A stretch of 64,000 nt of DNA, from the NCBI RefSeq assembly GCF_000816845.1, contig NZ_CP006880.1, positions 1,922,001 through 1,986,000 on the forward strand, given 5' to 3'. The translations under genes were made by a program, and so were the position numbers. Source of the stretch: Rhizobium gallicum bv. gallicum R602sp. Lineage in GTDB: Bacteria; Pseudomonadota; Alphaproteobacteria; Rhizobiales; Rhizobiaceae. Below, piece after piece: positions 54,117-63,118 of this stretch (within the stretch, counting starts at the first letter, position 1; the number at the start of each line of letters is the position of its first letter). The notes under the pieces are model-generated. The model had not been told where the DNA came from. It was given only the letters and a program-made list of their open reading frames with translations, and ran no database searches.

Positions 54117-54442
54117 CGCAGGATTGCTGCGCAGTTACAACTTACGTGTCATGTCATTCAGGCTGTGCGTCTACGCAACGTTGCTTTTGTCCACCGCTGG
54201 CCTCCAGCAATTCCTCGTCGGCGGGTTGAAGGAACGTCCGACGGAGGTGATTACTTTATTTGGGTGGCGCACCAGCAGATTGTTTTAAAACAGCAATCCC
54301 GCCGGCGCTCTTTCCTGACTAATGCCATTGGGTGAATTGCAATCGGACGTGATACATCGCCTCATTGAAAGCGGGGATTTTTATTTTCTGTGCCGATGCT
54401 TGTCCCCGCTTAGGCCCCTGCGTAAATTTGGGCGGTTTGATC
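54117..54442. other. Intergenic leader region of the glycosyltransferase operon
   Basis: About 325 bases, relatively AT-rich. A 9-base perfect inverted repeat AAGCGGGGA (54369-54377) / TCCCCGCTT (54403-54411) with a T-rich 25-base loop ends 32 bases before the glycosyltransferase start. It could be a leader hairpin. No gene seen. Confidence 0.4.
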
Positions 54443-55654
54443 ATGCGTCTTATTGTTGTGAACGACGTTTCCGTTATCCGAGGTGGAGCCACGAAAGTCG
54501 CGATTCAGTGTCTGCAGGCTTGTGTGCGAGCCGGCTTGGATTGCACCTTCTTTGTCGGCGACGACGGGACCGGCCTCAAAGAGTCCGGTCTGCGCGTAGC
54601 CACGATCGCGCTTGGCGAGAGGCCGCTTCGAGATGGGCCGGTTATCGCCAATGTCTTCGATCGTCACTTCAACAAGCGGGCATACGAGGCTCTGGCAATA
54701 CTCTTGGGCCAATCCTGCGAAGAGACCGTCGTTCATGTGCACGGCTGGAACCAGATCCTATCGCCCTCGATCTTCCATGCGTTGGCCGAGAGCGCGGCAC
54801 GCGTCATTGTAACGGCCCACGATTTTTTCCTGAACTGCCCGAATGGCGGCCGGCTCAACTACAAGAGCGGCGAAATCTGCCCCGTCAAACCGATGTCATT
54901 CGAGTGCCTGGCAACCAACTGCGATAAGCGCAACTATCTGCACAAGCTCTGGCGCTTCCGGCGCATGCTGGGGCAGATTGGCGTGGGTGACAATTTCTGG
55001 GAGCGCATCGAGGTGATCCTCGCCCATGAGAAAATGGAAGCCTATCTGACCCCCGGGCCAATCAGGAACTTCCAGACCTTGCGCACACCCACCGAGCCTC
55101 TCACGGGGCGGCCGACGGAACCTTGGCGGCGCGAACGCATCATGTTTCTCGGCCGCATGACCTGGGAAAAGGGCGTGCGTACCCTCAGTGAAGCGCTGCG
55201 CATGACCGGTCAGGCAGCAACGCTGATTGGCCGTGGGCCGCTTCTCGAAGAAATGCAGGCGACGCTTCCCCATTGCTGGGTACCCGGCTGGCTCGATGAT
55301 GCAACCGTGTCCGAGCTTGCCGACCAGGCTCGGATATTCGTGATGCCGTCTCGGATGCCGGAGCCTTACGGACTGGTGGCCGCCGAGGCGATCATGAGCG
55401 GAATCCCGGTCATCATAAGCAGCAACGCCCTCATTGCTGAGGAGATTGAGCAAAACGGCGCAGGGCTGGTGTTCAAGAGCGGCGACGCCGCCTCACTCGC
55501 CGAAGCGTTGTTGAAGGTCAAGAGCGACAGCCTTGTGCAAAAGCTTGCCGAAGGCGCCCGCGCCTTTGGCAAGAAGATTGCGCCCAGCCGCCCAGAATGG
55601 GAACGCCGGATGATCGCGATCTATACAGGGGAGACTGCATTTCTCGCTGCTTAG
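54443..55654 (+). CDS. Glycosyltransferase family 4 protein
   Basis: 403 residues from ATG 54443 (GGGCGG upstream); the frame extends 26 codons further. GT-B fold: N-terminal MRLIVVNDVSVIRGGATKVA, middle VTAHDFFLNCPNGGRLNYKS with two further cysteines (FECLATNCDKRNY), and the nucleotide-sugar domain IMFLGRMTWEKGVRTLSEAL, ATLIGRGPLLEEM, MPEPYGLVAAEAIMSGIPVI (EPYGLVAAEA is the family E-x7-E motif). It adds a sugar to a surface glycan; acceptor unknown. Followed nine bases later by the epimerase gene. Confidence 0.92.
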   Translation: MRLIVVNDVSVIRGGATKVAIQCLQACVRAGLDCTFFVGDDGTGLKESGLRVATIALGERPLRDGPVIANVFDRHFNKRAYEALAILLGQSCEETVVHVHGWNQILSPSIFHALAESAARVIVTAHDFFLNCPNGGRLNYKSGEICPVKPMSFECLATNCDKRNYLHKLWRFRRMLGQIGVGDNFWERIEVILAHEKMEAYLTPGPIRNFQTLRTPTEPLTGRPTEPWRRERIMFLGRMTWEKGVRTLSEALRMTGQAATLIGRGPLLEEMQATLPHCWVPGWLDDATVSELADQARIFVMPSRMPEPYGLVAAEAIMSGIPVIISSNALIAEEIEQNGAGLVFKSGDAASLAEALLKVKSDSLVQKLAEGARAFGKKIAPSRPEWERRMIAIYTGETAFLAA

Positions 55655-55662
55655 GGGGGATC

Positions 55663-56640
55663 ATGACGCGTGCACTCGTGACGGGCGGATGCGGTTTTGT
55701 GGGCCGGCATCTCTGTGACCGGCTTTTGGCCGAGGGCTTCGATGTGGTCTGCGTCGATTTAATGAAACCGGGAACGGGCGCAAGGCCACCGGTTTCAAGC
55801 CAGCGCTTGCATCGTCAGTTCACCTTGAATGAGCAGGATTGCCGGGCATTTTTTGAATGCGCTGACGAGCATTTCGACTATGTGTTTCACCTCGCGGCGC
55901 TCGTCGGCGGGCGCATGACGCTCGAGAACCAGACGCTGCTCGTTGCCGAAGATCTCGCCGTCGACGCAGCGCTCTGGCGGTGGGCAGGCGAATGCCGACC
56001 CGGAACCGTCGTCTATTTCAGCTCCAGCGCGGCCTATCCCGTGGCGTTGCAGACCGAGGCGAAGCAGACGCTGCTCTGCGAAGACATGATCTCTTTCGAT
56101 CGCCCGCTCGGCGTGCCCGACCTCAGCTACGGCTGGACCAAGCTCACCGGCGAGTACTTGATGAAGCTTTATGTCGAGCGCTATGGCGGCCGTGCCGTTG
56201 CCTATCGGCCATTCAGCGGCTATGGCGAGGACCAGGACCTCGCCTATCCCTTCCCCGCCATCTGTCGCAGGCTTCTCAAGGAGCGCGGTGCTCCGGAAGT
56301 CTCCGTCTGGGGGAGCGGACACCAATGCCGCGACTTCATCCACATTTCCGATTGCATCGATTTCATCTGGGAAACGATGGACGCGCTGCCATCAGGCGCA
56401 AGCCTCAACCTCTCGACGGGTAAGCCAACCTCTTTCATTTCGCTTGCCGAGCTTATAAGTCGCGAGCTCGGCTGGGCACCGCATGTGCGAGGAACGGCAA
56501 ACCGTCCAGAGGGCGTCTTCTTCCGCTGCGGCGACGTTACGCTTCAAAAGTCGTTCGGACTCACGCCGAAGGTCGGTATCGAAGAAGGCGTGCGGCGCTG
56601 CCTTAAGCATCATCACCGTCTAGAAGCTGCCTGCGTCTGA
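55663..56640 (+). CDS. NAD-dependent epimerase/dehydratase
   Basis: 325 residues from ATG 55663 with GGGGGG five bases upstream. Extended SDR: cofactor motif ALVTGGCGFVGRHLCDRLL, Asp in VVCVDLMKPG, catalytic Ser in VYFSSSAAYP and Tyr-x-x-x-Lys in LSYGWTKLTGEYL. Resembles UDP-glucose 4-epimerase/GDP-fucose synthase-type enzymes. It probably makes the nucleotide sugar used by the preceding glycosyltransferase. Confidence 0.92.
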   Translation: MTRALVTGGCGFVGRHLCDRLLAEGFDVVCVDLMKPGTGARPPVSSQRLHRQFTLNEQDCRAFFECADEHFDYVFHLAALVGGRMTLENQTLLVAEDLAVDAALWRWAGECRPGTVVYFSSSAAYPVALQTEAKQTLLCEDMISFDRPLGVPDLSYGWTKLTGEYLMKLYVERYGGRAVAYRPFSGYGEDQDLAYPFPAICRRLLKERGAPEVSVWGSGHQCRDFIHISDCIDFIWETMDALPSGASLNLSTGKPTSFISLAELISRELGWAPHVRGTANRPEGVFFRCGDVTLQKSFGLTPKVGIEEGVRRCLKHHHRLEAACV

Positions 56641-56739
56641 ACCGCGAAGATTATTGCGCAGGCGGGAAACTGAGCGAGCCCCGGGCTTGGTCTGCAAGTC
56701 GTTGCCATGAGTTTTGGATAACCCGCGTCATGGCTGCTC
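56641..56739. other. Short spacer before the decayed binding-protein gene
   Basis: Together with the pseudogene and operator this belongs to the 482-base gap 56641-57122. No terminator hairpin was found here. Confidence 0.3.
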
Positions 56740-57005
56740 GCCAAACCCAAAGGCGTGAGGTTCCAGGTGGAGGATGCGCAGAACGATCCCAGCCAGCCAC
56801 TGGATCAAGTAATCGTTGGGCCTTGACGCCATCATCGTCGCAGCCGTCGCTGCCGACGGTGACAGCACCCCGGCTCTCGCCAACATGGCAACCGACGAAG
56901 GGATTCCGCTTGTCTATGCGAACCATCCGCCGCCGATGTCGACAAGCTGCCAGAAACCGCCGTTCGTTGCATCCAATGAGATGCTCAGCCGGTTGATGGA
57001 AGCAG
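56740..57005 (+). pseudogene. Decayed sugar-binding protein gene (RbsB-like)
   Basis: Consecutive pieces of a periplasmic sugar-binding protein appear in shifting frames: VRFQVEDAQNDPSQPLDQVI (from 56755), then GLDAIIVAAVAADGDSTPAL and TDEGIPLVYANHPP in another frame, ADVDKLPETAV in a third, and FVASNEMLS. This order is that of ribose/xylose-type binding proteins (VEDAQNDPSQQLDQV, GVDAIIV, GIPLVYVN, DKLPE, FVASNE). The N- and C-terminal parts are missing. It is a remnant of an older importer at this locus. Confidence 0.7.
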
Positions 57006-57068
57006 ACCGCTCTCTGATAAGTCATAGCCCTAGTTCTGCAGAGGCGAGATTCCCACTTGCTCGGCTAC

Positions 57069-57084
57069 GACTAACATGTTAGTC
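57069..57084. promoter_or_regulatory. Perfect 16-base palindrome, operator candidate
   Basis: GACTAACATGTTAGTC is a perfect palindrome 39 bases before the start of the lyase gene. A CTGA-ATAG-TCAG half-palindrome follows at 57093-57104. The GntR regulator encoded second in this operon is the likely binder. Confidence 0.6.
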
Positions 57085-57122
57085 AATCTATACTGAATAG
57101 TCAGATCGCGGGATGTAAGTTC

Positions 57123-58004
57123 GTGGGGCGTTTTGGATTATCGGTCGCGCTGGCGACACCTTTCGACGGCGACGATAACATTGCAGTTTCCGCGATGATC
57201 GCTCAGGCAAAGCGCAGCCTTGCGCAGGGCTGTTCCAGCGTCACGCTGTTCGGGACGACCGGCGAAGGATCGTCGATCGGCAACGCGGAGCGCCAGAGGG
57301 TGCTTGCGGCATTCATCGAGGCCGGTATTGATCCCTACCAAATCGTCGTGGGCGTCCTGGTCGATGCCGCCGAGGATGCTGCTGCCCAGACGGGCTATGC
57401 CCTGTCCATGGGTGTCCGAAACATTCTCCTTGCCCCGCCTTGCTATTTCAAGAATGTCAGCGACGAAGGCATTTTCCACTGGTTTAATGCCGTATTCCGC
57501 ATTCTCGGGGACCAAGCCCGCGACATCATCGTCTATAACATTCCCTCCGTCACGATGGTGCCCTTGAGCGTTGCGCTGATCGGCCGCCTGCGTCAGGCGT
57601 TTCCCGGAATTGTAACGGGCGTCAAGGATTCCTCCGGCGATTGGGCCTTTACCGAAAGGCTGCTCGAGGCCCATCACGATCTCATCATCCTGATCGGCGA
57701 TGAGCGTCATCTTGCACAAGGTACGCGCACGGGCGGCCAGGGGGCAATCTCCGGCATGGCGAATTTCATCGCCCCCGAGATCAAGCGCATGGCCGAAGAG
57801 GGAAAAGATGATCCGCGCGTGGTCGCTTTCGTGGCCGAGCTCCTGAAGTATCCCGTGACCCCCGCCGTAAAGGTGATGATCGCGCATCTGAGCGACGATG
57901 AAATGTGGCTTGCGGTCCGACCACCGCTCGTTTCAATATCCGGCGAAGGATGCAGCAAGCTTGCCCTTGCCTTTGACGCCCTGTTTCGAAAAAAGGCCGC
58001 CTAA
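57123..58004 (+). CDS. Dihydrodipicolinate synthase/N-acetylneuraminate lyase family protein
   Basis: 293 residues from GTG 57123 (GGGATG upstream). DHDPS-fold motifs: SVALATPFDGDDNIAVSAMI, VTLFGTTGEGSSIGNAERQR, catalytic Tyr in IVYNIPSVT and Schiff-base Lys in GVKDSSGDW. Members split or form 2-keto acids: sialic acid, KDG, hydroxyproline-derived or lysine-pathway substrates. Context with a sugar importer and PfkB kinase suggests a sugar-acid or amino-sugar aldolase rather than lysine synthesis. Confidence 0.92.
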   Translation: MGRFGLSVALATPFDGDDNIAVSAMIAQAKRSLAQGCSSVTLFGTTGEGSSIGNAERQRVLAAFIEAGIDPYQIVVGVLVDAAEDAAAQTGYALSMGVRNILLAPPCYFKNVSDEGIFHWFNAVFRILGDQARDIIVYNIPSVTMVPLSVALIGRLRQAFPGIVTGVKDSSGDWAFTERLLEAHHDLIILIGDERHLAQGTRTGGQGAISGMANFIAPEIKRMAEEGKDDPRVVAFVAELLKYPVTPAVKVMIAHLSDDEMWLAVRPPLVSISGEGCSKLALAFDALFRKKAA

Positions 58005-58027
58005 TCGTCATGTATGAAGGGGGATCC

Positions 58028-58687
58028 ATGGATGGACTGGACGAACAGCCGACGTTGCGGGAAAGAGCTTATGAGAGCTTTACCCGACATCTGCTGGCGC
58101 GCGATGTCCGCCCTGGTCAGTTCGTCTCCCAACGCCGCCTCGTCGAACTGACCGGACTGACGCTCGGCGCAATCCGTGAACTCATTCCAAGGCTCGAAGC
58201 CGAAGGCCTCATCAAGACGGTGCCGCAACGCGGCCTGCAGATTGCTCATATCGATCTCAACTTGATCCGCGAAGCCTTTCAGCTCCGCGTGTTCCTGGAG
58301 AAGGAGGCAGTTGCGCTTTTTACACGGTCGGCCTCCGACGAAACGATCGCGGGCCTCCTGAAAATGCACCGGAACATCGCCGACGCCATCAATGGCGGCA
58401 ACAATTCGCATGATCTTGAGCTTCACGCCCAGGCTGTGGACTGGGGAATGCATGACGCCTTTATCGACGCGCTCGGCAACACCATCATCTCGAATGTCTA
58501 CCGGGTGAATTCAATCAAGATGCGCCTTATAAGCCAGGAACGCTTTCGCATCGACGGCCGTGTCGGGCCGGTCATGGGAGAACATCTGAAGGTTCTCGAA
58601 GCCATCGAGCGACGGTCTGCCGAAGATGCGGTCAGCGCGCTCGTCGCACATATCCATCACGCGAGGGACCGCGCACTCAGATTATAA
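58028..58687 (+). CDS. GntR family transcriptional regulator, FCD domain
   Basis: 219 residues from ATG 58028 with AGGGGGATCC before it; an ATG at 58010 lacks a ribosome site. Winged helix: ERAYESFTRHLLARDVRPGQ, SQRRLVELTGLTLGAIRELI, EGLIKTVPQRGL. FCD domain: LIREAFQLRVFLEKEAVALF, GMHDAFIDALGNTIISNVYR. Encoded inside the operon it probably controls, via the palindrome at 57069-57084. Confidence 0.92.
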   Translation: MDGLDEQPTLRERAYESFTRHLLARDVRPGQFVSQRRLVELTGLTLGAIRELIPRLEAEGLIKTVPQRGLQIAHIDLNLIREAFQLRVFLEKEAVALFTRSASDETIAGLLKMHRNIADAINGGNNSHDLELHAQAVDWGMHDAFIDALGNTIISNVYRVNSIKMRLISQERFRIDGRVGPVMGEHLKVLEAIERRSAEDAVSALVAHIHHARDRALRL

Positions 58688-58738
58688 GCAAAACAAGCCG
58701 GCGGTGAGGAGATCTCCGGCAAGAAGAGGAGGAATGGC

Positions 58739-60070
58739 ATGTCATCTTCAATTTGGAATCCAACGCGCCGGGGCTTTCTGGCTGGTTCTGCCGCTCTCGG
58801 CGCCGCCGGCTTTCTTGGCGTCCGGGCAGCTTCGGCCGCCGTTGACTGGAAACGGTTTTCCGGCACGACGCTCGAAGTCAATCTCGTGAAAAGCCCACGC
58901 AGTGAGATCATCCTCAAGTATCTCGGCGAGTTCGAGGAGCTGACCGGTATAAAAGTCAATGCCGAGGCGACCCCCGAACAACAGCAGCGCCAGAAGACGA
59001 CGATCGAACTCAGCTCCGGAAAGCCGAGCTTCGACGTTGTTCACATGAGCTATCATGTGCAGAAACGGCAGTTCGAAAAGGGCGGCTGGCTTGCCGATAT
59101 AAGCGGATTTCTCAAGGATCCGTCCCTTACCGATCCCTCTCTGGTCGAGGGTGACTTCGCCGATGCGGGCCTGCAGTTCGCCAAGGACTCCGACGGCCTC
59201 CTGCGCTCCCTGCCCTTCTCCGTCGACTATTGGATTGTCTACTGGAACAAGCAGCTCTTCGAGAAGAAGGGCCTTTCGTACCCCGCAACCTTCGAAGAGA
59301 TGGCGAACGCCGCAGAGGCCCTGACCGACGCGTCGAGCAACACTTACGGCTTCGTTGCCCGCGGACTGAAAAACGCCAATGTCCCTGTCTGGACGGCCCT
59401 CATGCTCGGTTACGGCATGACGCCCATCGGGCCCGACGGCAAACTGCGCACTACTTCCGATGAAGCCGTCCAGGCGGCAACGCTCTACCAGCGTCTGATG
59501 ACCAAGGCAGCGCCTGTCGGCGTTTCCGGATTCAATTGGGCGGAAGCGCAATCGGCATTCCTGCAGGGCAAGATCGGCATGTGGCTCGATGGCGTCGGCT
59601 TTGCACCGCCGATCGAAAACCCGGAAAAATCCCGCGTCGTCGGCCAGGTGGGTTACGGGATCATGCCGAAGGGCCCGAAAGCCCAGGCCGCCGCAACTTT
59701 TGGCGACGGTATCGGCGTAACGGCAGCAAGCAAGAACAAGGAAGCGGCCTACCTCTTCTGCCAATGGGTGGTTTCCCATGACATGGGTGCCCGGCTTCTG
59801 CAGGCCGGTGCCGGCGTTCCCTTCCGCCAGTCTATCCTTGAAGATCCCAAGGTGCGCGAAGGCGTCACCATGCCGAGCGCATGGGTCGACGCGGTCGTCG
59901 GCTCCGGCAAGATTTCAAAGCTCGCCCTGCCGGTCATCATCCCGGTCACCGAATTCCGGGATATCTATGGCGTCGGCCTGACGAACATGATCGGCGGCGC
60001 AGATCCGGCCGCCGAACTCAAGTCCGCCACGGCCCAGTTCGAGCCGGTGCTGGCGCGAAGCGAGGGATGA
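58739..60070 (+). CDS. Sugar ABC transporter substrate-binding protein with Tat-type signal
   Basis: 443 residues; AGAGGAGG lies close before ATG 58739. The N-terminus NPTRRGFLAGSAALGAAGFL has the twin-arginine RRxFL motif, then AASAA cleavage, so it is likely exported folded through Tat. Mature family 1 solute-binding pattern: FEELTGIKVNAEATPEQQQR, FDVVHMSYHVQKRQFEKGGW, FSVDYWIVYWNKQLFEKKGL, QGKIGMWLDG. Ligand unknown; neighbours suggest a sugar or sugar acid. Confidence 0.94.
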   Translation: MSSSIWNPTRRGFLAGSAALGAAGFLGVRAASAAVDWKRFSGTTLEVNLVKSPRSEIILKYLGEFEELTGIKVNAEATPEQQQRQKTTIELSSGKPSFDVVHMSYHVQKRQFEKGGWLADISGFLKDPSLTDPSLVEGDFADAGLQFAKDSDGLLRSLPFSVDYWIVYWNKQLFEKKGLSYPATFEEMANAAEALTDASSNTYGFVARGLKNANVPVWTALMLGYGMTPIGPDGKLRTTSDEAVQAATLYQRLMTKAAPVGVSGFNWAEAQSAFLQGKIGMWLDGVGFAPPIENPEKSRVVGQVGYGIMPKGPKAQAAATFGDGIGVTAASKNKEAAYLFCQWVVSHDMGARLLQAGAGVPFRQSILEDPKVREGVTMPSAWVDAVVGSGKISKLALPVIIPVTEFRDIYGVGLTNMIGGADPAAELKSATAQFEPVLARSEG

Positions 60071-61005
60071 TGTCTTCGGTGAGCATCGAAGCCGCCAAAG
60101 CGACGGCAACCAGTGCGAGGAGCAAGCCCAGTGGGCTTGCTCCGAACTACTGGCCCTTCGTCGTTCCAGCCCTGATCGTGATCGCGGCCGTCATTGTTTT
60201 TCCATGGGTTTTCACCCTGTGGATGAGCGTAAACAGCTGGACGCTTGGCCAGGCACAGGCCTTTTCAGGCTGGGACAACTATCTCCGTCTCGCGACCGAC
60301 ACGCGTTTTTGGGATTCTCTTTGGCATACCGTCCTTTATACGGTGCTTGCGGTGATCGGACCCCTTTTTCTGGGAACGCTCGCCGCCCTCATCTTTGACG
60401 CGCAGTTCCCGTTGCGCGGACTCCTGCGCGGCATATTCGTCATGCCGATGATGGCGACACCCGTTGCCATCGCGCTCGTCTGGACGATGATGTTTCATCC
60501 GCAGCTCGGCGTCCTCAATTATCTTCTCTCATTGGTGGGAATTGGGCCTCAGGAATGGATCTACAATCAGACGAGCGTCATTCCCTCGCTGGTTCTGGTG
60601 GAAACCTGGCAGTGGACGCCGCTGATCATGCTGATCGTGCTTGGCGGTCTTGCGGCTCTGCCGCGCGAGCCGTATGAAAGCGCGGAAATCGATGGTGCCA
60701 ATGCCTGGCAGAAGTTCCGTTATCTCACGCTGCCGATGATTGCGCCCTTCCTGATGGTCGGCGTCATCATCCGCAGCATCGATGCCGTAAAGAGCTTCGA
60801 CATCATCTATGCGATGACGCAAGGCGGACCGGGCACGGCCTCGGAGACGATCAACATCTATCTCTACAATACGGCCTTTTCCTATTACGACATCGGTTAC
60901 GGATCTGCGATGGCCGTCGTCTTCTTCGTCGTCATCGTCGCGCTCTCCTTCGTTTTAATGATGGTGCGCGCGCGGACAAACTGGTCAGACACGGAGACAC
61001 GCTGA
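60067..61005 (+). CDS. Sugar ABC transporter permease (MalF type)
   Basis: 312 residues from ATG 60067 overlapping the binding-protein stop by four bases; the adjacent ATG at 60070 is an alternative. Six helices starting YWPFVVPALIVIAAVIVFPW; EAA loop ESAEIDGANAWQKFRYLTLP. Partner of 61005-61826. Confidence 0.94.
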   Translation: MMSSVSIEAAKATATSARSKPSGLAPNYWPFVVPALIVIAAVIVFPWVFTLWMSVNSWTLGQAQAFSGWDNYLRLATDTRFWDSLWHTVLYTVLAVIGPLFLGTLAALIFDAQFPLRGLLRGIFVMPMMATPVAIALVWTMMFHPQLGVLNYLLSLVGIGPQEWIYNQTSVIPSLVLVETWQWTPLIMLIVLGGLAALPREPYESAEIDGANAWQKFRYLTLPMIAPFLMVGVIIRSIDAVKSFDIIYAMTQGGPGTASETINIYLYNTAFSYYDIGYGSAMAVVFFVVIVALSFVLMMVRARTNWSDTETR

Positions 61006-61826
61006 TGAAGCGCAAGACGCTCGATCGCATCGGTCTTTTCTTCGTCGCGCTGGTGATGGTCTCACCGGTCATCCTCTTCTTTCTATGGATGATCTCGCTG
61101 TCCCTGAAATACGAAATCGACAATGGAGCCTACCCGCCGATCTTCATCCCAGAGCGATTTGCCTGGTCGAACTACGTCAAGGTCTTCGAGGAAAACAATT
61201 TCTTCCTGTATTTCTGGAATTCCATTCTTGTGACGGGGGCGGCGACATTTCTGGCGCTTTTGATTGGCGTACCGGCAGGCTATGGCATTGCCCGGCTCAA
61301 GGCCGAGCGTTCGGCAATGGTGATCATGATCGCACGAATGACACCCGGGCTTTCCTTTCTGATCCCGCTCTTCTTGCTGTTCCAATGGCTGGATCTCCTC
61401 GGCACGCTCTGGCCACAGATCATCATCCATCTGGTGGTGACGGTGCCGATCGTCGTCTGGATCATGATCGGCTATTTCGAAACGACGCCGATGGAGCTCG
61501 AAGAGGCGGCAAGTATCGACGGGGCAACGCCATGGCAGGTCTTCCGCTTGGTGGCGCTGCCGATCGCCAAGCCCGGCATTGTCGTCGCCTTCATCCTCTC
61601 CGTCATCTTCTCGTGGAACAATTTCGTGTTCGGTATCGTGCTCGCGAGCCGCGAAACCCGGACGTTGCCGGTGGCAGTCTACAACATGCTCTCCTTCGAG
61701 CAGGTCAGTTGGGGACCGCTTGCGGCGGCAGCTCTGATCGTCACGCTGCCGGTGCTTGTGCTGACAATGTTTGCCCAGAAGCAGATCGTTGCTGGTTTGA
61801 CGGCGGGCGCCGTCAAAGGCAGCTAG
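61005..61826 (+). CDS. Sugar ABC transporter permease (MalG type)
   Basis: 273 residues, start overlapping the previous stop by one base (TGATG). Helices from IGLFFVALVMVSPVILFFLW; EAA loop EEAASIDGATPWQVFRLVAL; C-terminal GLTAGAVKGS. No ATPase gene follows: the next gene is a kinase, so this importer must borrow an ATPase. Confidence 0.94.
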   Translation: MKRKTLDRIGLFFVALVMVSPVILFFLWMISLSLKYEIDNGAYPPIFIPERFAWSNYVKVFEENNFFLYFWNSILVTGAATFLALLIGVPAGYGIARLKAERSAMVIMIARMTPGLSFLIPLFLLFQWLDLLGTLWPQIIIHLVVTVPIVVWIMIGYFETTPMELEEAASIDGATPWQVFRLVALPIAKPGIVVAFILSVIFSWNNFVFGIVLASRETRTLPVAVYNMLSFEQVSWGPLAAAALIVTLPVLVLTMFAQKQIVAGLTAGAVKGS

Positions 61827-61840
61827 GCGGGCATGCTGTT

Positions 61841-62803
61841 TTGACAAGGGAGAGGGCTTCAAAAGCAAACGACCGACACCCGCACGTCTTGTGCGTCGGC
61901 GCAGCTGTGCTGGATACTCTGTTTCGCGTTCGTAAAATGCCGACGGGACAAGGCAAGGTTCTGCCATATGACATGCTGCAGATAGCCGAGGGTATGGCCT
62001 CGAGCGCGGCTTACGCTGTTGTCAGGCTCGGGGGCAAGGCAAGCCTATGGGGCGCTGTTGGGGATGATGAAACAGGCAGGCGCATTATCGCGGATCTCTC
62101 TCTAGCCGGCATCGACATGAGCGGAATGCATATCGTCCAAGGCGCGAGATCTGCAATTTCGACCATCCTAGTTGACGACGACGGCGAGCGCCTCATCGTC
62201 CCCTTTTACGACCCCGAACTGCATCGATCCATCAAACTCATTTCGACAACTGAAATCGCCATTTTCGACGCCGTTTTAGTTGATGTTCGATGGCCAGAGC
62301 TTGCGCTCAAGGCCCTAGAAACGGCGCAGAGCCTCGGCAAGCCGGCGATCTTGGATGGCGACGTCGCCGCCGACGGGGTTATCGAGCGGCTGGGGCCGGC
62401 GGCGAGCCACATCGTCTTTTCGCACCCCGCAGCAGTCAAGCTGGCAGCGACGGAAGATTGTGCTGCGGCAATTGGCGTGCTCAAGCAACGTTTCCCGCTG
62501 GCATTTATCAGCGTCACGGCGGGTGAAAACGGCACCTATTGGTATGACGATGTCAACGATTGCGTGATGCATATGACCGTGCGACCCACCAAAACAGTCG
62601 ATACGCTTGGGGCGGGCGACATCTTCCATGGCGCGTTTGCCTTTGCCGTCGCACAGCAATTGCAAATCGAAGAGGCCATACGCATTTCATCGGCGGCGGC
62701 GGCGCTTAAGTGTCAGGTCTTCGGCGGACGCACGGGTGCACCCGACAGCGATCAGCTGGCCGCCTGTCTGGCCCAATGGACGCCACAGATCTCGCGGGTG
62801 TAA
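61841..62803 (+). CDS. PfkB family carbohydrate kinase (KDG kinase-like)
   Basis: 320 residues if the TTG at 61841 is the start; no ATG or GTG suits the N-terminus, and AGGCGG ten bases upstream is a weak ribosome site. The reading frame continues far upstream inside the permease gene but that part is not coding. Family motifs: PHVLCVGAAVLDTLFRVRKM, SSAAYAVVRLGGKASLWGAV and catalytic DTLGAGDIFHGAFAFAVAQQ. It phosphorylates a sugar or sugar acid, perhaps the product of the DHDPS-family lyase or its precursor. Confidence 0.88.
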   Translation: MTRERASKANDRHPHVLCVGAAVLDTLFRVRKMPTGQGKVLPYDMLQIAEGMASSAAYAVVRLGGKASLWGAVGDDETGRRIIADLSLAGIDMSGMHIVQGARSAISTILVDDDGERLIVPFYDPELHRSIKLISTTEIAIFDAVLVDVRWPELALKALETAQSLGKPAILDGDVAADGVIERLGPAASHIVFSHPAAVKLAATEDCAAAIGVLKQRFPLAFISVTAGENGTYWYDDVNDCVMHMTVRPTKTVDTLGAGDIFHGAFAFAVAQQLQIEEAIRISSAAAALKCQVFGGRTGAPDSDQLAACLAQWTPQISRV

Positions 62804-63118
62804 CTGTGCTTCGAGCGCTCCTCAACGTTCATTGAAACGGCGTCCTTCCAGTTCACTTCTTTTAATTGTATATTGTGATTTCAATTCCCTCATTGAGGGT
62901 GTCACGTTAAAGTCACGACATCTTTGTGCAAGCCTGTGCTTAGTTCTCTCGGAGGCGCAATGGAGCGGATCCAACCGAAACAGGACCGCTGATCGAGCGC
63001 ATCATTTCGCGGTTTGGAGAACATTGCAGGAAATTGCAGTGCAGCCCTGATGCTCTTCAAGCAGGATTTAGTCGACAAGCAGGTTTCTTCTCTGCGAGCG
63101 TTTCAATAGCAGGTGTGG
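62804..63118. other. Intergenic stretch, palindrome only
   Basis: About 315 bases. CCCTCA-T-TGAGGG (62887-62899) is a perfect palindrome about 85 bases after the kinase stop; with no T-run it is unlikely to be a strong terminator. No gene seen. Confidence 0.45.

Noticed and set aside
61085..61840. Open frame extending the PfkB kinase upstream by about 250 codons
   Set aside because: It overlaps the MalG-type permease in another frame and has no kinase-like sequence; the kinase domain begins only at about 61880.
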